Program-made: the position numbers and the translations under genes
Shown here: one piece after another, positions 41,849-51,302 of the stretch
Layout: each line of letters starts with the position of its first letter
Numbering within the stretch: the first letter of the stretch is position 1
Notes under the pieces: model-generated
Databases searched by the model: none
What the model was told of the DNA's origin: nothing
What the model saw: only the letters and a program-made list of their open reading frames with translations
NCBI RefSeq assembly: GCF_051251695.1
Contig: NZ_JBPOEU010000021.1
Coordinates: 1-64,000 of the forward strand
DNA: 64,000 nt
Origin: Maritalea sp051251695
GTDB lineage: Bacteria > Pseudomonadota > Alphaproteobacteria > Rhizobiales > Devosiaceae
Direction: 5' to 3'

Positions 41849-42592
41849 CTATTGGGTAAGGGCCGCAGCGCCCAACATTCGACCGGGTAGACCTTTTGCC
41901 GTGCGTTCTTGAACAAGTACCGCCAACCCATCAACTTCAGCCCCCAGCATTTGCGGCATAGGAATGCTAAGGTTCGTGCCGTTTGAAGGCGACCACATGC
42001 CAACAATTTGACGGTGTTTTACAACTGATGAATAGGTCAATGTCTGGCCACGGTTTTCACCACGCTGAATTTCAACTTTCACGCTTGAAATAAACGGCAC
42101 CAACCAAATCGTTGCCTGCTCGATATTTGTATCAAATTTGGGAATTTCAATTGAAAGCATATCGCCTTCAACAGCAAATGAAACGCCAACGTCCAATGAC
42201 GATGCTGCAATTGCTTTTTCGATCTTGTCCGCGTGTGAGCCTACAATATCAACAGTTCCATTGATCAAAAGCTGCGGCGTATAGATACGTTCTGCGCCAA
42301 GCTGGTGCGCATAACCGCGCTGAAGGTTTGAATGTTCCTCGTCGCTAAACGTGTCTTCCCAGCCAATATAGTTCCAATAGTCAACATGATAGGCAAGCGT
42401 GATCAGCTTTTTGTCATGCGCAAGCTCTGATAGTATTTTGTCCGCCGGCGGGCAAGAAGAGCAACCCTGCGAGGTGAAAAGCTCAAGAACCGCCACCGGT
42501 TCTGACTTTATACTCATGGCTAAAGCCGAACCTGAAACGATCGGCAAAACACCTGCAAAAGCAACGGCAACAATTTGGACAAATTTCTTCAT
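41849..42592 (-). CDS. DUF1223 secreted thioredoxin-like protein
   Basis: The 247-residue protein has a signal peptide (MKKFVQIVAVAFAGVLPIVS) and a thioredoxin-like domain with LELFTSQGCSSCPPADKIL, where CSSC is the redox-active motif. It also has TLAYHVDYWNYIGWEDTF and RIYTPQLLINGTVDIVGS. The family is found in alphaproteobacteria and is of unknown function, presumably acting in the periplasm as a thiol protein. Confidence 0.9.
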   Translation of the reverse strand: MKKFVQIVAVAFAGVLPIVSGSALAMSIKSEPVAVLELFTSQGCSSCPPADKILSELAHDKKLITLAYHVDYWNYIGWEDTFSDEEHSNLQRGYAHQLGAERIYTPQLLINGTVDIVGSHADKIEKAIAASSLDVGVSFAVEGDMLSIEIPKFDTNIEQATIWLVPFISSVKVEIQRGENRGQTLTYSSVVKHRQIVGMWSPSNGTNLSIPMPQMLGAEVDGLAVLVQERTAKGLPGRMLGAAALTQ

Positions 42593-42689
42593 GAGATTTT
42601 TCTAAGCTAAACCCGCTTCACCCGCCAGTCACACAAACTAACAAATTCGCGAGCGGGTACAATTTTTGATTTATCTTGACCAATTAAAT

Positions 42690-43244
42690 CTACAATAGCG
42701 CGTCAATCAAAAGAGAAAGCCGCCTCTCAACCTCGTCACTTTTAGAACAAGCGCGCTGCAACACAACGGCATGGACAAGCAATGCGCGAACGGTTTCAAT
42801 TTGCACCTCAGGTAATTTGGAGAGCTTAGTGTCCAGCTTACTAAACAATAATTCAAACAGTTTCATTTCACTGGGCTCTATAACTTTGCGGCATATATCC
42901 TGCCCATCGCCCAGCACCAAACGTGAATAAACGTCATCTGTAAAAATGAAGGCAAGCAATTCCAACAATATGGTCTTTAACACCGCCTTGTCGATTTTTG
43001 CAGTATTGGCTGTCAGTCGGTCGGAAATCGACTCAATATATCGAGCAAACAATGTCGCCGGCAACGCCAACTTTTCGCTGAAATGGGCAAGTACTGTTCC
43101 TTTCCCCACCCCAGCAGAGGTTGCGATTTGTGCAATTGATATCTGATCAAAACTTAGCCTGGTTGCTAAACCATCATAGGCCACCAAGATTTCTTCTCTG
43201 GTGACAAGCGCCCGCTTTTGTTTTCCTTCAACACGTACATTCAT
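42690..43244 (-). CDS. TetR/AcrR-family regulator
   Basis: About 184 residues with an N-terminal HTH (REEILVAYDGLATRLSFDQI followed by IAQIATSAGVGKGTVLAHFSEK). The ATG at 43244 gives the normal length. It is divergent from an NAD(P)H oxidoreductase, and the gap contains two copies of a TTGAC-N4-GTCAA dyad. The ligand is unknown, probably a quinone or electrophile considering the neighbour. Confidence 0.85.
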   Translation of the reverse strand: MNVRVEGKQKRALVTREEILVAYDGLATRLSFDQISIAQIATSAGVGKGTVLAHFSEKLALPATLFARYIESISDRLTANTAKIDKAVLKTILLELLAFIFTDDVYSRLVLGDGQDICRKVIEPSEMKLFELLFSKLDTKLSKLPEVQIETVRALLVHAVVLQRACSKSDEVERRLSLLIDALL

Positions 43245-43261
43245 GACACACCTTAACATAA

Positions 43262-43306
43262 TTGACTCCGGTCAAAAAGTCATTTATAAAACTTGACCAT
43301 GGTCAA
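43262..43306. promoter_or_regulatory. Two TTGAC-N4-GTCAA palindromes, probable TetR operators
   Basis: TTGACTCCGGTCAA (43262-43275) and TTGACCATGGTCAA (43293-43306) are near-identical dyads 31 bp apart (three helical turns) in the TetR/oxidoreductase gap. They resemble FNR boxes but have GTCAA in both copies and sit beside a TetR gene, so TetR is the better candidate. Confidence 0.75.
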
Positions 43307-43320
43307 TTATTGGAAATAAA

Positions 43321-43923
43321 ATGACAAAAACACTCGTTCTATCAGGTCACCCGCGCTCAAACAGTTTCACCCAAGCTTTAGCCTCAGCATATGTTGAAGG
43401 TGTGCGACAAGCCGGTTCCAAAGCAACATTGTTCACGTTGCCAGAAATTGAACTGGGGCCATCCTCAACCACATCTTTGCCAACAAAAGAGGACTGGACA
43501 AGCGACATGGCAGCATTTTGGCAAGCCATATTGGAGGCCGATCACATCGTCATCGCTCATCCACTTTGGTGGGGAACGATGCCAAGTGAACTCAAAGCAT
43601 TGTTTGACCAATTGCTGGTGTCAGGCGAGGCATACAAATATGTACAAGGCCAAGCCATGCCGGATGGCCTTCTCGCTGGACGCACCGCAGAAATCATCAT
43701 GACGTCGGACACACCAGATTGGTATTACAAGCTTGGCTATCACAGCGCCCAATCCAAATTGATGAAAAATCAAATTCTAAAGTTTGTCGGTCTGAAACCA
43801 ATTCGAACCACCCATGTTTCGCCGGTCCGCACCATGTCTGAAAAAATACGATCATCAAAGCTGGCGCAAGTTAAGCAATTGGGCTGTCGTCAGGCAACCG
43901 CTCAACAAAAAATGGCAGCCTAA
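43321..43923 (+). CDS. NAD(P)H oxidoreductase, flavodoxin-like fold (KefF/MdaB type)
   Basis: A 200-residue protein with LVLSGHPRSNSFTQALASAY at the N-terminus (FMN/FAD phosphate loop). The quinone-reductase core ADHIVIAHPLWWGTMPSELK and FDQLLVSGEAYKYV is present, as in NQO1-like and KefF-like enzymes. Two-electron reduction of quinones is likely. It is probably repressed by the adjacent TetR through the paired operators. A terminator follows. Confidence 0.88.
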   Translation: MTKTLVLSGHPRSNSFTQALASAYVEGVRQAGSKATLFTLPEIELGPSSTTSLPTKEDWTSDMAAFWQAILEADHIVIAHPLWWGTMPSELKALFDQLLVSGEAYKYVQGQAMPDGLLAGRTAEIIMTSDTPDWYYKLGYHSAQSKLMKNQILKFVGLKPIRTTHVSPVRTMSEKIRSSKLAQVKQLGCRQATAQQKMAA

Positions 43924-43931
43924 CCCAACAA

Positions 43932-43964
43932 AAAAAGCGCGACCCAAAAAGGGCCGCGCTTTTT
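43932..43964. terminator. Bidirectional terminator between oxidoreductase and acnA
   Basis: AAAAAGCGCG (43932-43941) pairs with CGCGCTTTTT (43955-43964), an A-tract/T-tract hairpin that works on both strands, between convergent gene ends. Confidence 0.9.
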
Positions 43965-43990
43965 AGTCAGTTCAAACGAAATGCTAAACT

Positions 43991-46666
43991 TTACGCAACG
44001 AGATTGCGCAGTACATAATGCAAAATGCCGCCATTGCGGTAATAGTCGAGCTCGTCTTCTGTATCGATCCGGCAAAGCGCTTCAAAGGTTTTATCAGAAC
44101 CCTCTGCAGACTTGACCGACACTGTCACATCGCAACGCGGAGAAATGTCGCTAAGGCCTTCGATTGAAACTTCTTCATCACCGGTTAGACCAAGCGTTTC
44201 CCAGCTCGCACCATCTTTAAACTGCAATGGCAACACGCCCATGCCCACAAGGTTTGAGCGATGAATACGTTCAAAGCTTTCAACAATAACCGCACGAACG
44301 CCGAGCAATATTGTGCCCTTCGCTGCCCAGTCACGCGAAGATCCCGTGCCATATTCTTTGCCACCAAACACCACCAATGGTGTTTCATTGTCCGCATATT
44401 CCATCGCCGCGTCATACATGGCGGTAACGTCGCCTGATGGACCTTTAGTAAACCCGCCTTCAACGCCCGGCACCATTTTATTTTTAATGCGGATATTGGC
44501 GAACGTACCGCGCATCATAATCTCGTGGTTGCCCCGCCGTGAGCCGTAGGAGTTAAAGTCTTTTGGCGCAACTTGACGGTCCACCAAATATTGACCCGCA
44601 GGCGTATCCGCCTTGAACGATCCGGCCGGTGAAATGTGGTCGGTCGTGATGCTGTCGCCAAATAGGCTTAAGATACGGGCATTATGCACGTCCTTAATCG
44701 GCGCAATATCCATCGACAGGCCTTCAAAGTAAGGTGGGTTTTGCACATAGGTTGAAGACGAATTCCAACCATATGATTCCCCGCCTTCAACTTTAATCGC
44801 CTGCCAGCCTTCATCGCCTTTAAACACATCAGAATAGCGTTTCTTGAACATTTGAGGCGTCACATTCTCGCGCACGATAGTGGCGATTTCATCTGCAGCA
44901 GGCCAAACGTCTTTTAGATAAACCGGGTTGCCATCACTGCCCGTGCCCAAAGGCTCGGTGGTGATGTCGATGCTCATTTTACCCGCAAGCGCATAGGCCA
45001 CAACCAATGGTGGTGACGCTAAATAGTTCGCCTTGACGTCGGGGTTCACCCGGCCCTCAAAGTTCCGGTTGCCCGAAAGAACCGAACACGCCACCAAATC
45101 CTCAGCGCTAATCGCTTTAGAGATTGCTGGCGGCAATGGACCCGAATTACCAATACACGTGGTGCAACCATACCCAACAAGGTTAAAGCCCATCGCATCC
45201 AAATCGTCTTGCAAGCCAGAGGCCGTAAGATAATCGGTCACAACTTGTGAGCCCGGTGCCAATGATGTTTTCACCCAGGGCTGAACTTTTAAGCCCAGTT
45301 TACGCGCATTGCGTGCCACCAAACCCGCAGCAACCAACACCGCAGGGTTGGACGTGTTGGTACAAGACGTAATCGCTGCGATAACCACATCACCATGGGT
45401 GATTGAATAATCGGTGCCGTCGACGGCAGCCATTGGCTCATCGGTTTTTGCAAATTCACCCGCAAGCGCTTCTGCGAATTTTGGCTTGGCTTCATCCAAA
45501 TTCACCCGGTCTTGTGGGCGTTTGGGGCCAGAAATTGCTGGCACAACCTCACCCAGATCAAGATAAAGCGAATCTGTAAATTCTGCATCTTGTGTTGAAC
45601 TGTCGCGGAACATGCCTTGCGCTTTGGAATAAGCTTCAACCAAAGCCACCCGATCGTCTTCACGGCCAGATGTTCTAAGATAACCAAGCGTATCGTCATC
45701 AACTGGGAAAAAGCCACATGTTGCGCCATATTCTGGTGCCATGTTGGCTATGGTTGCTTGATCTTCTAATGTCAGATTATCAAGGCCGGGACCATAAAAC
45801 TCAACGAACTTGCCCACAACACCGCGCTGACGCAACATTTCCACAACCCGCAACACCAAATCGGTGGCTGTAATGCCATCACGCATATTGCCTTCAAGTT
45901 TGAAACCAATAACCTCTGGCAACAGCATTGAAATTGGCTGCCCGAGCATGGCCGCTTCCGCTTCAATACCGCCCACACCCCAACCAAGAACCGAAAGGCC
46001 ATTGACCATCGTTGTGTGGCTGTCTGTACCTACAAGCGTATCGGGATAAGCAACGGTTTCACCGTTTTCTTCTTTGATCCAAACCGTTTGGGCCAAATAT
46101 TCAAGGTTTACTTGGTGACAAATGCCGGTGCCGGGGGGCACCACGCGGAAATTATCGAACGCTTCTTGGCCCCAGCGCAAAAATTCATAGCGTTCGCCAT
46201 TGCGTTCATATTCACGCTCTACGTTTTTGGAAAACGCTTGACCTGTTCCAAAAAAGTCAACCATCACAGAGTGGTCAATCACCAAATCAACTGGCACTTG
46301 TGGGTTAATCTTTTGCGGATCGGCGCCAAGCTTTACTGTGGCGTCGCGCATTGCGGCCAAATCAACAACCGCAGGAACACCGGTAAAATCCTGCAACAGA
46401 ACCCGTGCTGGACGATATGCAATTTCATGGGAGGAGGATTTGGTCTTCAGCCAATCAGCACAGGCCTGAATATCCGCTTTGGTGACCGAGCGGCCATCTT
46501 CAAATCGCAAAAGGTTTTCCAACACCACTTTTAGAGAATTTGGGAGCTTAGAAATTCCCGTCAGGCCATTTTTCTCGGCTTCGGGAAGCGAATAATAAGT
46601 GTAGCTCTTGTCACCAACTTTTAGCGACTGCTTGGCGTTAAAACTGTTTAATGAAGTATGTGTCAA
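43991..46666 (-). CDS. acnA: Aconitate hydratase A
   Basis: An 891-residue TCA-cycle enzyme interconverting citrate and isocitrate through a [4Fe-4S] cluster. Cluster cysteines are in ITSCTNTSNPAVL and CTTCIGNSGPLPP. Substrate and domain-4 motifs include VGTDSHTTMVNGL and YGTGSSRDWAAKG. The start is TTG at 46666, preceded by AGGTCGCAAA. Full family length. It is in the rhizobial neighbourhood of ccmABC. A second aconitase (acnB) lies just upstream on the same strand, separated by a terminator. Confidence 0.97.
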   Translation of the reverse strand: MTHTSLNSFNAKQSLKVGDKSYTYYSLPEAEKNGLTGISKLPNSLKVVLENLLRFEDGRSVTKADIQACADWLKTKSSSHEIAYRPARVLLQDFTGVPAVVDLAAMRDATVKLGADPQKINPQVPVDLVIDHSVMVDFFGTGQAFSKNVEREYERNGERYEFLRWGQEAFDNFRVVPPGTGICHQVNLEYLAQTVWIKEENGETVAYPDTLVGTDSHTTMVNGLSVLGWGVGGIEAEAAMLGQPISMLLPEVIGFKLEGNMRDGITATDLVLRVVEMLRQRGVVGKFVEFYGPGLDNLTLEDQATIANMAPEYGATCGFFPVDDDTLGYLRTSGREDDRVALVEAYSKAQGMFRDSSTQDAEFTDSLYLDLGEVVPAISGPKRPQDRVNLDEAKPKFAEALAGEFAKTDEPMAAVDGTDYSITHGDVVIAAITSCTNTSNPAVLVAAGLVARNARKLGLKVQPWVKTSLAPGSQVVTDYLTASGLQDDLDAMGFNLVGYGCTTCIGNSGPLPPAISKAISAEDLVACSVLSGNRNFEGRVNPDVKANYLASPPLVVAYALAGKMSIDITTEPLGTGSDGNPVYLKDVWPAADEIATIVRENVTPQMFKKRYSDVFKGDEGWQAIKVEGGESYGWNSSSTYVQNPPYFEGLSMDIAPIKDVHNARILSLFGDSITTDHISPAGSFKADTPAGQYLVDRQVAPKDFNSYGSRRGNHEIMMRGTFANIRIKNKMVPGVEGGFTKGPSGDVTAMYDAAMEYADNETPLVVFGGKEYGTGSSRDWAAKGTILLGVRAVIVESFERIHRSNLVGMGVLPLQFKDGASWETLGLTGDEEVSIEGLSDISPRCDVTVSVKSAEGSDKTFEALCRIDTEDELDYYRNGGILHYVLRNLVA

Positions 46667-46890
46667 TTTGCGACCTGCCTATCCAGATGGTTCAAACTGG
46701 TGCCGGTCAAAAACGCTTTCGACCAACAGCCGAGAAGGGGAACGCTACTGTCCCCACGGCAACGTTCAAAACTTATATAGTAAACCTAAACGTTTCTTGC
46801 CAGTGTTTGGTTCCATCCATTTTACACCAAGTCGGCCAAATTGCTCAAAATTTCCGAAAAAACACGAAGAATTGATGCCGAACCAGAAGC

Positions 46891-46921
46891 AAAAAAAGCC
46901 GGCGGGTAATCCCCACCGGCT
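46891..46921 (-). terminator. Intrinsic terminator after acnB
   Basis: On the minus strand GCCGGTGGGG-ATTA-CCCGCCGGC is followed by seven T (plus-strand AAAAAAA at 46891-46897). It isolates acnB from acnA, so the two are separate transcripts. Confidence 0.9.
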
Positions 46922-46955
46922 CGCATTGCAAAATTCTTAGACGATTTGTGTAAGC

Positions 46956-49748
46956 CTAGAAATGAACTGACTTACTATCCAATGGCTTGACCTGAGGCGG
47001 CGCGAATTTGGTGAGGTCGATGCCTTCAACAGAAGCCTTGTACTCATCCAAACTTGGTGTACGACCAAGAATGGCTGAAAGCACCACAATCGGTGTGGAC
47101 GCCAACAAGCTTTCGCCCTTTTTCTCTTTGGAATCTTCTACAACCCGACCTTGGAAAAGCCGTGTCGAAGTGGCTAGAACTGTATCGCCTTTTGCCGCTT
47201 TTTCTTGGTTGCCCATGCAAAGGTTACAGCCGGGACGCTCAAGATACATGATGTTTTCATATTCTGTCCGCGCTTGGGCTTTTGGTTTAAGGTCATCAAA
47301 CTCAAAACCTGAATATTTTTGCAAAATTTCCCAATCGCCTTCATCCTTCAACTCATCAATGATGTTGTAGGTCGGGGCAGCAACCACAAGCGGCGCGTTA
47401 AACTCCACTTTGCCATTTGCTTTTTCAAGATTGCGCAGCATTTGCGCAACGATTTTCATGTCGCCCTTATGCACCATGCATGAACCAACAAAACCAAGGT
47501 CTACCTTTTTGTCCGCACCATAATAGCTAATCGGGCGAATGATGTCGTGGGTGTAGCGCTTAGAAATTTCGATGTTGTTCACATCAGGGTCAGCAATCAT
47601 TGGCTCCACGATTAGATCCAAATCGATAACCACTTCCGCTGCATATTTGGCATTATCATCAGGGCGCAATGCAGGTTTTTCACCCGACTTGATTTCACCA
47701 ATACGCTTGTCAGCAATAGCGATTAGATCGTGAAGCGTTTTGGCTTCATTTTCCATGCCCTTGTCGATCATCACTTGAATGCGGCGTTTCGCGATTTCAA
47801 GTGACTCAATAAGCGTGTCGTCTTGTGAGATACAGATCGAGGCTTTCGCCTTCATCTCTGCGGTCCAATCGGTAAAGGTGAAGGCTTGGTCAGCCAACAA
47901 GGTCCCAATATGCACTTCAATGATCCGACCTTGGAAAACATTGTCGCCAAATTGCTCGAGCATTTGCAATTGGGTCGCATGAACAACATCACGGAAATCC
48001 ATGTGGTCGGCCATTTTGCCTTTAAACGTCACTTTCACCGACTCTGGAATGGGCATTGTCGCCTCACCCGTCGCAAGGGCCAGCGCCACCGTGCCACTAT
48101 CCGCGCCAAAGGCCACGCCTTTAGACATACGCGTATGTGAATCGCCACCAATAATGATCGCCCAATCATCCACCGTAATGTCATTCAAAACCTTATGAAT
48201 AACGTCGGTCATGGCGTGATATGCGCCTTTTGGATCGCGAGCAGTGATCAAGCCAAACTTATTCATAAAGCTCATCAGCTTTGGAATATTGTTTTGCGCT
48301 TTAATGTCCCACACAGAGGCAGTGTGACAACCAGACTGATATGCCCCATCAACAATCGGCGAAATCACCGTGGCCGCCATGGCTTCAAGCTCTTGCGAGG
48401 TCATCAGGCCGGTAGTGTCTTGCGAACCAACAATATTCACTTCCACCCGCACGTCTGACCCGGCATGCAATGGATTTTTACTCTTCACGCCAACGGCGTT
48501 CTTGTTGAAAATTTTCTCAACTGCGGTCAGGCCTTGGCCTTCATGTGAAATTTCTTTGGCTGGCGCAAAAACAAGCGGCGCATCAATGCCCAAAACATCA
48601 GCAGCAAAGCTTTGCAACTTTTTACCAAACACAATCGCATAAGAGCCAGCCGCTTTGATAAACTCAACCTTTTGAGCGGTCAAAGCCGAAGAAATGTCTG
48701 TGTGCTCGATCTCGCCGGTTTCATCCAGCAGCTTCTTTTTCTTCGTGTTGATGGTCAAAACGGTGCCCGTTTCAACCGAGTATTTTTCTTCCAAAACCGC
48801 ATCACCATTATTGTTGATGATCGGTTTGCCGTCTGGGCCTGATTTTTTAACCCAATTCTTTAGATCAATGCCAATACCGCCGGTCACCCCGACAGTGGTC
48901 AAAAAGATCGGCGAAATACCGTTTGTACCCGCAACAATCGGCGCAAAGTTCACAAATGGAACATAAGGGCTCGCTTGCTTGCCCGTCCACAATGCAGCGT
49001 TGTTAATGCCAGACATCCGTGATGAGCCAACGCCCATGGTGCCTTTTTCTGCGATCAACATAACGCGCTTATCAGGGTGCTGAAGCTTCAGCGCTTGAAT
49101 TTCGGCTTGTGCTTTGTCGGAGATAAAACATTTGCCGTGCAATTCGCGGTCAGAACGCGAGTGCGCTTGATTTCCTGGTGATAGCAAATCTGTGGAAATA
49201 TCGCCTTCCCCGGCGACATAGGTTACAACTTTGATTTCTTCTTCAGCTTCAGGAAGCTTGGTGAAAAACTCAGCTTTCGCATAGCTTTCAAGAATATCTT
49301 TTGCGATCTGCTTACCCGCATCATAAGCAGCTTTGAGGCGGCTCGTGTCAGCGTCATAAAGGAACACTTGGGTTTTCAAGACATCTGCGGCTTGCTCAGC
49401 AATTCCAGCATCATCACCCAGTGCCAAATCAAGTAGCACTTCAATCGAAGGTCCGCCCTTCATGTGTGACAAGAGTTCAAACGCAAACTTTGGCGTAATT
49501 TCTGAAACAACAGATTGGCCTAGAATGATCTCTTTTAAAAACTTGGCTTTCACACCCGCCGCACTCGTGGTGCCGGGCAAGGTGTTGTAGATGAAGAAGT
49601 TCAGGCTTTCCTTGCGGTGCTCATTGCCCGCATCTTTGATCTGCTCAACAATCTCTTGAAGCAGCGCGCCATCATCAATTGGCTTGGGGTGCAATCCGTC
49701 AGCTTTTCGAGTTTCAATCTCGTTTAGGTAATCTGTATATAAGCCCAT
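46956..49748 (-). CDS. acnB: Bifunctional aconitate hydratase 2/2-methylisocitrate dehydratase
   Basis: The 930-residue protein has the AcnB layout: an N-terminal HEAT-like domain (about 1-160) before the swivelling domain, and at the C-terminus the cluster motif PGCNLCMGNQ with GSCMVHKGD. It is longer than the roughly 865-residue E. coli AcnB. The extra length includes a Lys-rich insertion around residues 310-350. In propionate metabolism AcnB also hydrates 2-methylaconitate. The ATG is preceded by AGGTCGCAAA, the same ten bases that precede the acnA start. Confidence 0.95.
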   Translation of the reverse strand: MGLYTDYLNEIETRKADGLHPKPIDDGALLQEIVEQIKDAGNEHRKESLNFFIYNTLPGTTSAAGVKAKFLKEIILGQSVVSEITPKFAFELLSHMKGGPSIEVLLDLALGDDAGIAEQAADVLKTQVFLYDADTSRLKAAYDAGKQIAKDILESYAKAEFFTKLPEAEEEIKVVTYVAGEGDISTDLLSPGNQAHSRSDRELHGKCFISDKAQAEIQALKLQHPDKRVMLIAEKGTMGVGSSRMSGINNAALWTGKQASPYVPFVNFAPIVAGTNGISPIFLTTVGVTGGIGIDLKNWVKKSGPDGKPIINNNGDAVLEEKYSVETGTVLTINTKKKKLLDETGEIEHTDISSALTAQKVEFIKAAGSYAIVFGKKLQSFAADVLGIDAPLVFAPAKEISHEGQGLTAVEKIFNKNAVGVKSKNPLHAGSDVRVEVNIVGSQDTTGLMTSQELEAMAATVISPIVDGAYQSGCHTASVWDIKAQNNIPKLMSFMNKFGLITARDPKGAYHAMTDVIHKVLNDITVDDWAIIIGGDSHTRMSKGVAFGADSGTVALALATGEATMPIPESVKVTFKGKMADHMDFRDVVHATQLQMLEQFGDNVFQGRIIEVHIGTLLADQAFTFTDWTAEMKAKASICISQDDTLIESLEIAKRRIQVMIDKGMENEAKTLHDLIAIADKRIGEIKSGEKPALRPDDNAKYAAEVVIDLDLIVEPMIADPDVNNIEISKRYTHDIIRPISYYGADKKVDLGFVGSCMVHKGDMKIVAQMLRNLEKANGKVEFNAPLVVAAPTYNIIDELKDEGDWEILQKYSGFEFDDLKPKAQARTEYENIMYLERPGCNLCMGNQEKAAKGDTVLATSTRLFQGRVVEDSKEKKGESLLASTPIVVLSAILGRTPSLDEYKASVEGIDLTKFAPPQVKPLDSKSVHF

Positions 49749-49986
49749 GGTTTGCGACCTTCCATTCTAAATATTGCCTTCTATGTCACCTCGCAGAAAT
49801 CACGCAAGAAGCCACGAAAACCTTCCTGTGCGCATCAATATTTTAACCGTCATCCAGTTGCAAGAAATTTTGACCTCTCTTTAGTCGCAACTGTTGGATT
49901 TTGGCACGAAAATGATGTGATTTTGCGAAGATCGGCATATGCTTGAATGACTTGTTTTCAGCCCTAGCTTACAATATCAATCCATT

Positions 49987-50631
49987 ATGGCCGATACCGA
50001 ACAAATGGCAGAAAAAACATCGATTAAAGTGCGCGAATTATCCTGTTCGCGCTCCGGATTTGTCATTTTTGCGGGTGTTTCCTTTAATGCAATGCCCGGT
50101 GAAGTGATTCTTTTGCGCGGCCCAAACGGCGCGGGAAAGTCCACTTGCCTTGCCGCATTACATGGCGCGCTAACGCCGAGCGACGGCATTATCGACATTG
50201 AACTGGACGACGACGAGCGCAGTCCCCGCGAACTTTTGCATGTCATCGGCCATGTGCCGGGGGTGAAAACAACCCTCACCGTGCGCGAAAACTTGCAGTT
50301 CTGGGCCGACCTATATGGAAGCGCTGACAATATCGATCTCGCCATTGACGCAGCAGGACTTCATTTAATCGCTGATAGCGACGCTGCCATCCTTTCGGCT
50401 GGTCAAACAAGACGTTTGGCATTGGCACGACTTTTGGTGGCGGAACGCCCTATTTGGATTTTAGATGAACCCACCTCTGCCCTTGATAAACAGGGTGAAG
50501 GCTGGGTTGGCGATCTAATCGCAAGCCACGCAAACAAAGGCGGCATCATAATCGCTGCGACACACTTAGACATTCCCAACGTGCCAAAAGACAAAATCAA
50601 AACCGTTATGATCAACGGAGCACTGGCATGA
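49987..50631 (+). CDS. ccmA: Heme exporter ATP-binding protein CcmA
   Basis: The 214-residue ABC ATPase has Walker A LRGPNGAGKST, signature ILSAGQTRRLALARLL and Walker B PIWILDEPTSALD. With CcmB and CcmC it handles heme for cytochrome c maturation through CcmE. Its stop overlaps the ccmB start (ATGA). It opens the ccmABCDG cluster; ccmE, ccmF and ccmH are not in the window. Confidence 0.95.
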   Translation: MADTEQMAEKTSIKVRELSCSRSGFVIFAGVSFNAMPGEVILLRGPNGAGKSTCLAALHGALTPSDGIIDIELDDDERSPRELLHVIGHVPGVKTTLTVRENLQFWADLYGSADNIDLAIDAAGLHLIADSDAAILSAGQTRRLALARLLVAERPIWILDEPTSALDKQGEGWVGDLIASHANKGGIIIAATHLDIPNVPKDKIKTVMINGALA

Positions 50632-51293
50632 AGGCTTTTTGGGCTGTTGTAAAACGTGACATTAAACTTGCCACCCGCATTGGCGGCGACGCGCTCACCG
50701 TGGTGCTGTTCTACGTGATGGTTGGTGCCATCATGCCGTTTGCCATCGGCCCTGATAAAGTATTACTCGCAAAACTTGGCCCGGCCATCATCTGGATTAG
50801 CGCCCTGCTTTCATTGTTGCTGGCGCTAGATCGCCTTTTTCGGACCGACCATGAGGATGGCTCACTCATCGCTATGCAGCAAGCCAGCTTGCCGCTCGAA
50901 ATGATTGTTTTGGCAAAACTTATCGCCCATTGGGTCACCAACGCGCTGCCCCTCATCATCGCGACACCGCTCCTAGCGGTTCTGCTCAATCTTGATGCTG
51001 GCCAAACTTTTAAAATCATTTTCACCTTGTTGCTGGGCACACCGGCCTTGGTGTGTTTTGGCGCTATTGGCGCATCCGTAACCGTGACAATAAAACGCGG
51101 CGGTTTAATCGCCCCCATCCTTATATTGCCACTTTCCATCCCCACCTTGATTTTTGGCGTGAGTGCTTTATCAACCGGTGCGATTGAAACGGCGGCGAGT
51201 TCTGCATTGCTTTTTCTTGCAGGCTTTACATTGCTTGCATTGGTGTTCACCCCTTTTGCAACAGCGCTTGCTTTGAAAATGGGAGCCGAATAG
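50628..51293 (+). CDS. ccmB: Heme exporter permease CcmB
   Basis: A 221-residue protein with six membrane helices. It shows the CcmB motifs LALDRLFRTDHEDGSL and VLAKLIAHWVTNALPLI. It forms the membrane part of the CcmAB transporter. It starts inside the ccmA stop region and is followed by ccmC 9 bp later. Confidence 0.94.
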   Translation: MKAFWAVVKRDIKLATRIGGDALTVVLFYVMVGAIMPFAIGPDKVLLAKLGPAIIWISALLSLLLALDRLFRTDHEDGSLIAMQQASLPLEMIVLAKLIAHWVTNALPLIIATPLLAVLLNLDAGQTFKIIFTLLLGTPALVCFGAIGASVTVTIKRGGLIAPILILPLSIPTLIFGVSALSTGAIETAASSALLFLAGFTLLALVFTPFATALALKMGAE

Positions 51294-51302
51294 AAAGAAT
51301 AT

